Shown here: positions 6,401 to 7,439 of the stretch, one piece after another
Layout: every line of letters begins with the position of its first letter
Numbering within the stretch: position 1 is the first letter of the stretch
From: Chloroflexota bacterium
GTDB lineage: Bacteria > Chloroflexota > Limnocylindria > QHBO01
Assembly (NCBI GenBank): GCA_020848055.1
Contig: JADLBB010000191.1
Span: forward strand, 1-7,439
Direction: 5' to 3'
Length of the DNA: 7,439 nucleotides
Position numbers and translations under genes: made by a program
Notes under the pieces: generated by a model
The model's database searches: none
What the model saw: only the letters and a program-made list of their open reading frames with translations
Told to the model about the DNA's origin: nothing

Positions 6401-6409
6401 GAGAGGTGA
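6401..6409 (+). promoter_or_regulatory. Ribosome binding site deciding the ATPase start
   Basis: GAGAGGTGA ends 8 nt before the GTG at 6418, which is an ideal distance. An in-frame GTG at 6406 lies inside this motif and would have no proper site of its own, so the later GTG is preferred. Confidence 0.7.
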
Positions 6410-6417
6410 CGAAACCA

Positions 6418-7439
6418 GTGCAACGGCGCGAGACGACCGACGACCTCGAGGCCCTCATGGCGGCACTGCCGCCGGAGGTTGTCGCGCGCCTCGGGGCCCT
6501 GGCCAACCGGACCGACCTGCTTGAGGTGGTGATGGACCTCGGCCGGCGGCCGGAGGCACGCTTCACCACCGGCGAGGAGGCGCTCCTCGACCGCGAGGTG
6601 ACCGAGGCCGACATCGCCCACGTCATCGACCACATCGGCGCATTCGGCGACGACAACCGCGCCGGGATCGAGCGCACCCTGCATCGGATCAGCGCCATCC
6701 GCAACCGCAACGGAAAGGTCGTGGGGCTCACCTGCCGCATCGGGCGCGCCGTCTTCGGGACCATCGACATCATCCGCGACATGGTCGAGGGCGGCCAATC
6801 GGTGCTGCTGCTCGGCCGGCCCGGGGTGGGGAAGACCACCATGCTGCGCGAGGTGGCTCGAGTCCTGGCCGATGACCTCGGCAAGCGGGTCATCGTGGTC
6901 GACACCTCCAACGAGATCGCCGGCGACGGCGACATCCCGCACCCAGGCATCGGCGATGCGCGGCGCATGCAGGTCCGCACCCCGACCCATCAGCACGCGG
7001 TGATGATCGAGGCCGTCGAGAACCACATGCCCGAGGTCATCGTCATCGACGAGATCGGGACCGAGTTGGAGGCGGCCGCGGCCCGCACCATCGCCGAGCG
7101 CGGCGTACAGCTGGTCGGCACCGCCCACGGCAACACGCTCGACAACCTGATGCTCAACCCGACCCTGTCGGACCTCGTCGGCGGGATCGCGCCGGTGACC
7201 CTTGGTGACGAGGAGGCCCGGCGCCGCGGCACGCAGAAGACGGTGCTGGAGCGCAAGGCGCCCCCGACGTTCGACGTGCTGGTGGAGATCGTCGAGCGCG
7301 ACAGCGTCATCGTCCATCGCAACGTGGCCGAGACGGTGGACGCCATCCTGCGCGGCCACATGGTCCCGCCGGAGGCGCGTTTCCGTGACCCCTCGGGGGC
7401 CGTGCGGTCGCAGACCAAGTACGACTATCGCCTGAGCGA
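6418..7439 (+). CDS. Ycf45/SpoIIIAA-like P-loop ATPase, probably R3H family (3' end cut by window)
   Basis: 340 codons are visible and no stop is reached. The Walker A loop is GRPGVGKTT (133-141). Walker B is PEVIVIDEIG (205-214), and a sensor-like GTAHG sits at 234-238. The stretches VVDTSNEIAGDGDIPHPGIG (160-179), IEAVENHMPEVIVIDEIGTE (197-216), AARTIAERGVQLVGTAHGNT (221-240) and LGDEEARRRGTQKTVLERKA (262-281) are hallmarks of the plastid/cyanobacterial Ycf45 family. That family is related to the sporulation ATPase SpoIIIAA, and its full-length members usually exceed 500 residues with a C-terminal R3H nucleic-acid-binding domain. That domain would lie past the right edge and is not seen. 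The family's role is unknown; ATP-driven nucleic-acid handling is the usual guess. It begins 33 nt after the GNAT-like gene, with its own strong ribosome binding site, so it is probably in the same transcript but independently translated. Confidence 0.92.
   Translation, partial: MQRRETTDDLEALMAALPPEVVARLGALANRTDLLEVVMDLGRRPEARFTTGEEALLDREVTEADIAHVIDHIGAFGDDNRAGIERTLHRISAIRNRNGKVVGLTCRIGRAVFGTIDIIRDMVEGGQSVLLLGRPGVGKTTMLREVARVLADDLGKRVIVVDTSNEIAGDGDIPHPGIGDARRMQVRTPTHQHAVMIEAVENHMPEVIVIDEIGTELEAAAARTIAERGVQLVGTAHGNTLDNLMLNPTLSDLVGGIAPVTLGDEEARRRGTQKTVLERKAPPTFDVLVEIVERDSVIVHRNVAETVDAILRGHMVPPEARFRDPSGAVRSQTKYDYRLS

Noticed and set aside
5053..7359. 768-codon minus-strand open frame opposite pdxT, the GNAT-like gene and the ATPase
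   Set aside because: It spans three well-supported plus-strand genes, has no recognisable domains and an Arg/Asp/His/Val-rich shadow composition.
1..7439. tRNA or rRNA genes, CRISPR arrays, insertion sequences, attachment sites
   Set aside because: Nearly all bases are covered by well-supported coding genes; no direct-repeat arrays, tRNA-like cloverleaf or transposase motifs were noticed.

Overview
The window is bacterial, very GC-rich (about 70% by eye), with G/C-ending codons and frequent GTG starts. It is ordinary dense chromosomal DNA. I see no mobile element, CRISPR array, RNA gene or phage gene. The gene content is PTS general proteins without a permease, the DXP-independent PdxS/PdxT route to vitamin B6, and a Ycf45/SpoIIIAA-like ATPase. 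Together with the base composition this fits a high-GC Chloroflexota or a related deep Gram-positive-like lineage. That placement is inference, not proof.

Layout: two gene clusters diverge from one 150-bp intergenic region (3667-3816). Leftward, on the minus strand, run ptsH (HPr), ptsI (Enzyme I, overlapping ptsH by 4 nt), an HNH endonuclease-family gene, and a CCA-adding/poly(A) polymerase-type tRNA nucleotidyltransferase that runs off the left edge. Rightward, on the plus strand, run pdxS, pdxT (4-nt gap), a GNAT-like protein of unknown function (4-nt overlap with pdxT), and a P-loop ATPase of the Ycf45/R3H family that runs off the right edge. The two edge-truncated genes, at 1-1102 minus and 6418-7439 plus, are unmistakable by motif.

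How the genes work together: HPr and Enzyme I form the phosphoenolpyruvate-driven phosphorelay, but no sugar-specific EII component is present here. PdxS and PdxT form the pyridoxal 5'-phosphate synthase, in which PdxT supplies ammonia from glutamine to PdxS. The tRNA nucleotidyltransferase matures tRNA 3' ends. The HNH protein, the GNAT-like protein and the ATPase have no assigned role. The strict spacing suggests co-transcription within each cluster.

The most interesting non-coding structure is in the divergent promoter region. There is a perfect 8-bp inverted repeat at 3702-3726. A perfect 13-bp odd-centred palindrome (3757-3769) overlaps a good -10 box for pdxS. A third copy of the palindrome half-site lies further into the leader and can form a 12-bp bulged hairpin just ahead of the pdxS ribosome binding site. 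I found no clearly novel multi-gene system. The best leads are this regulatory region and the two uncharacterised genes coupled to pdxST.
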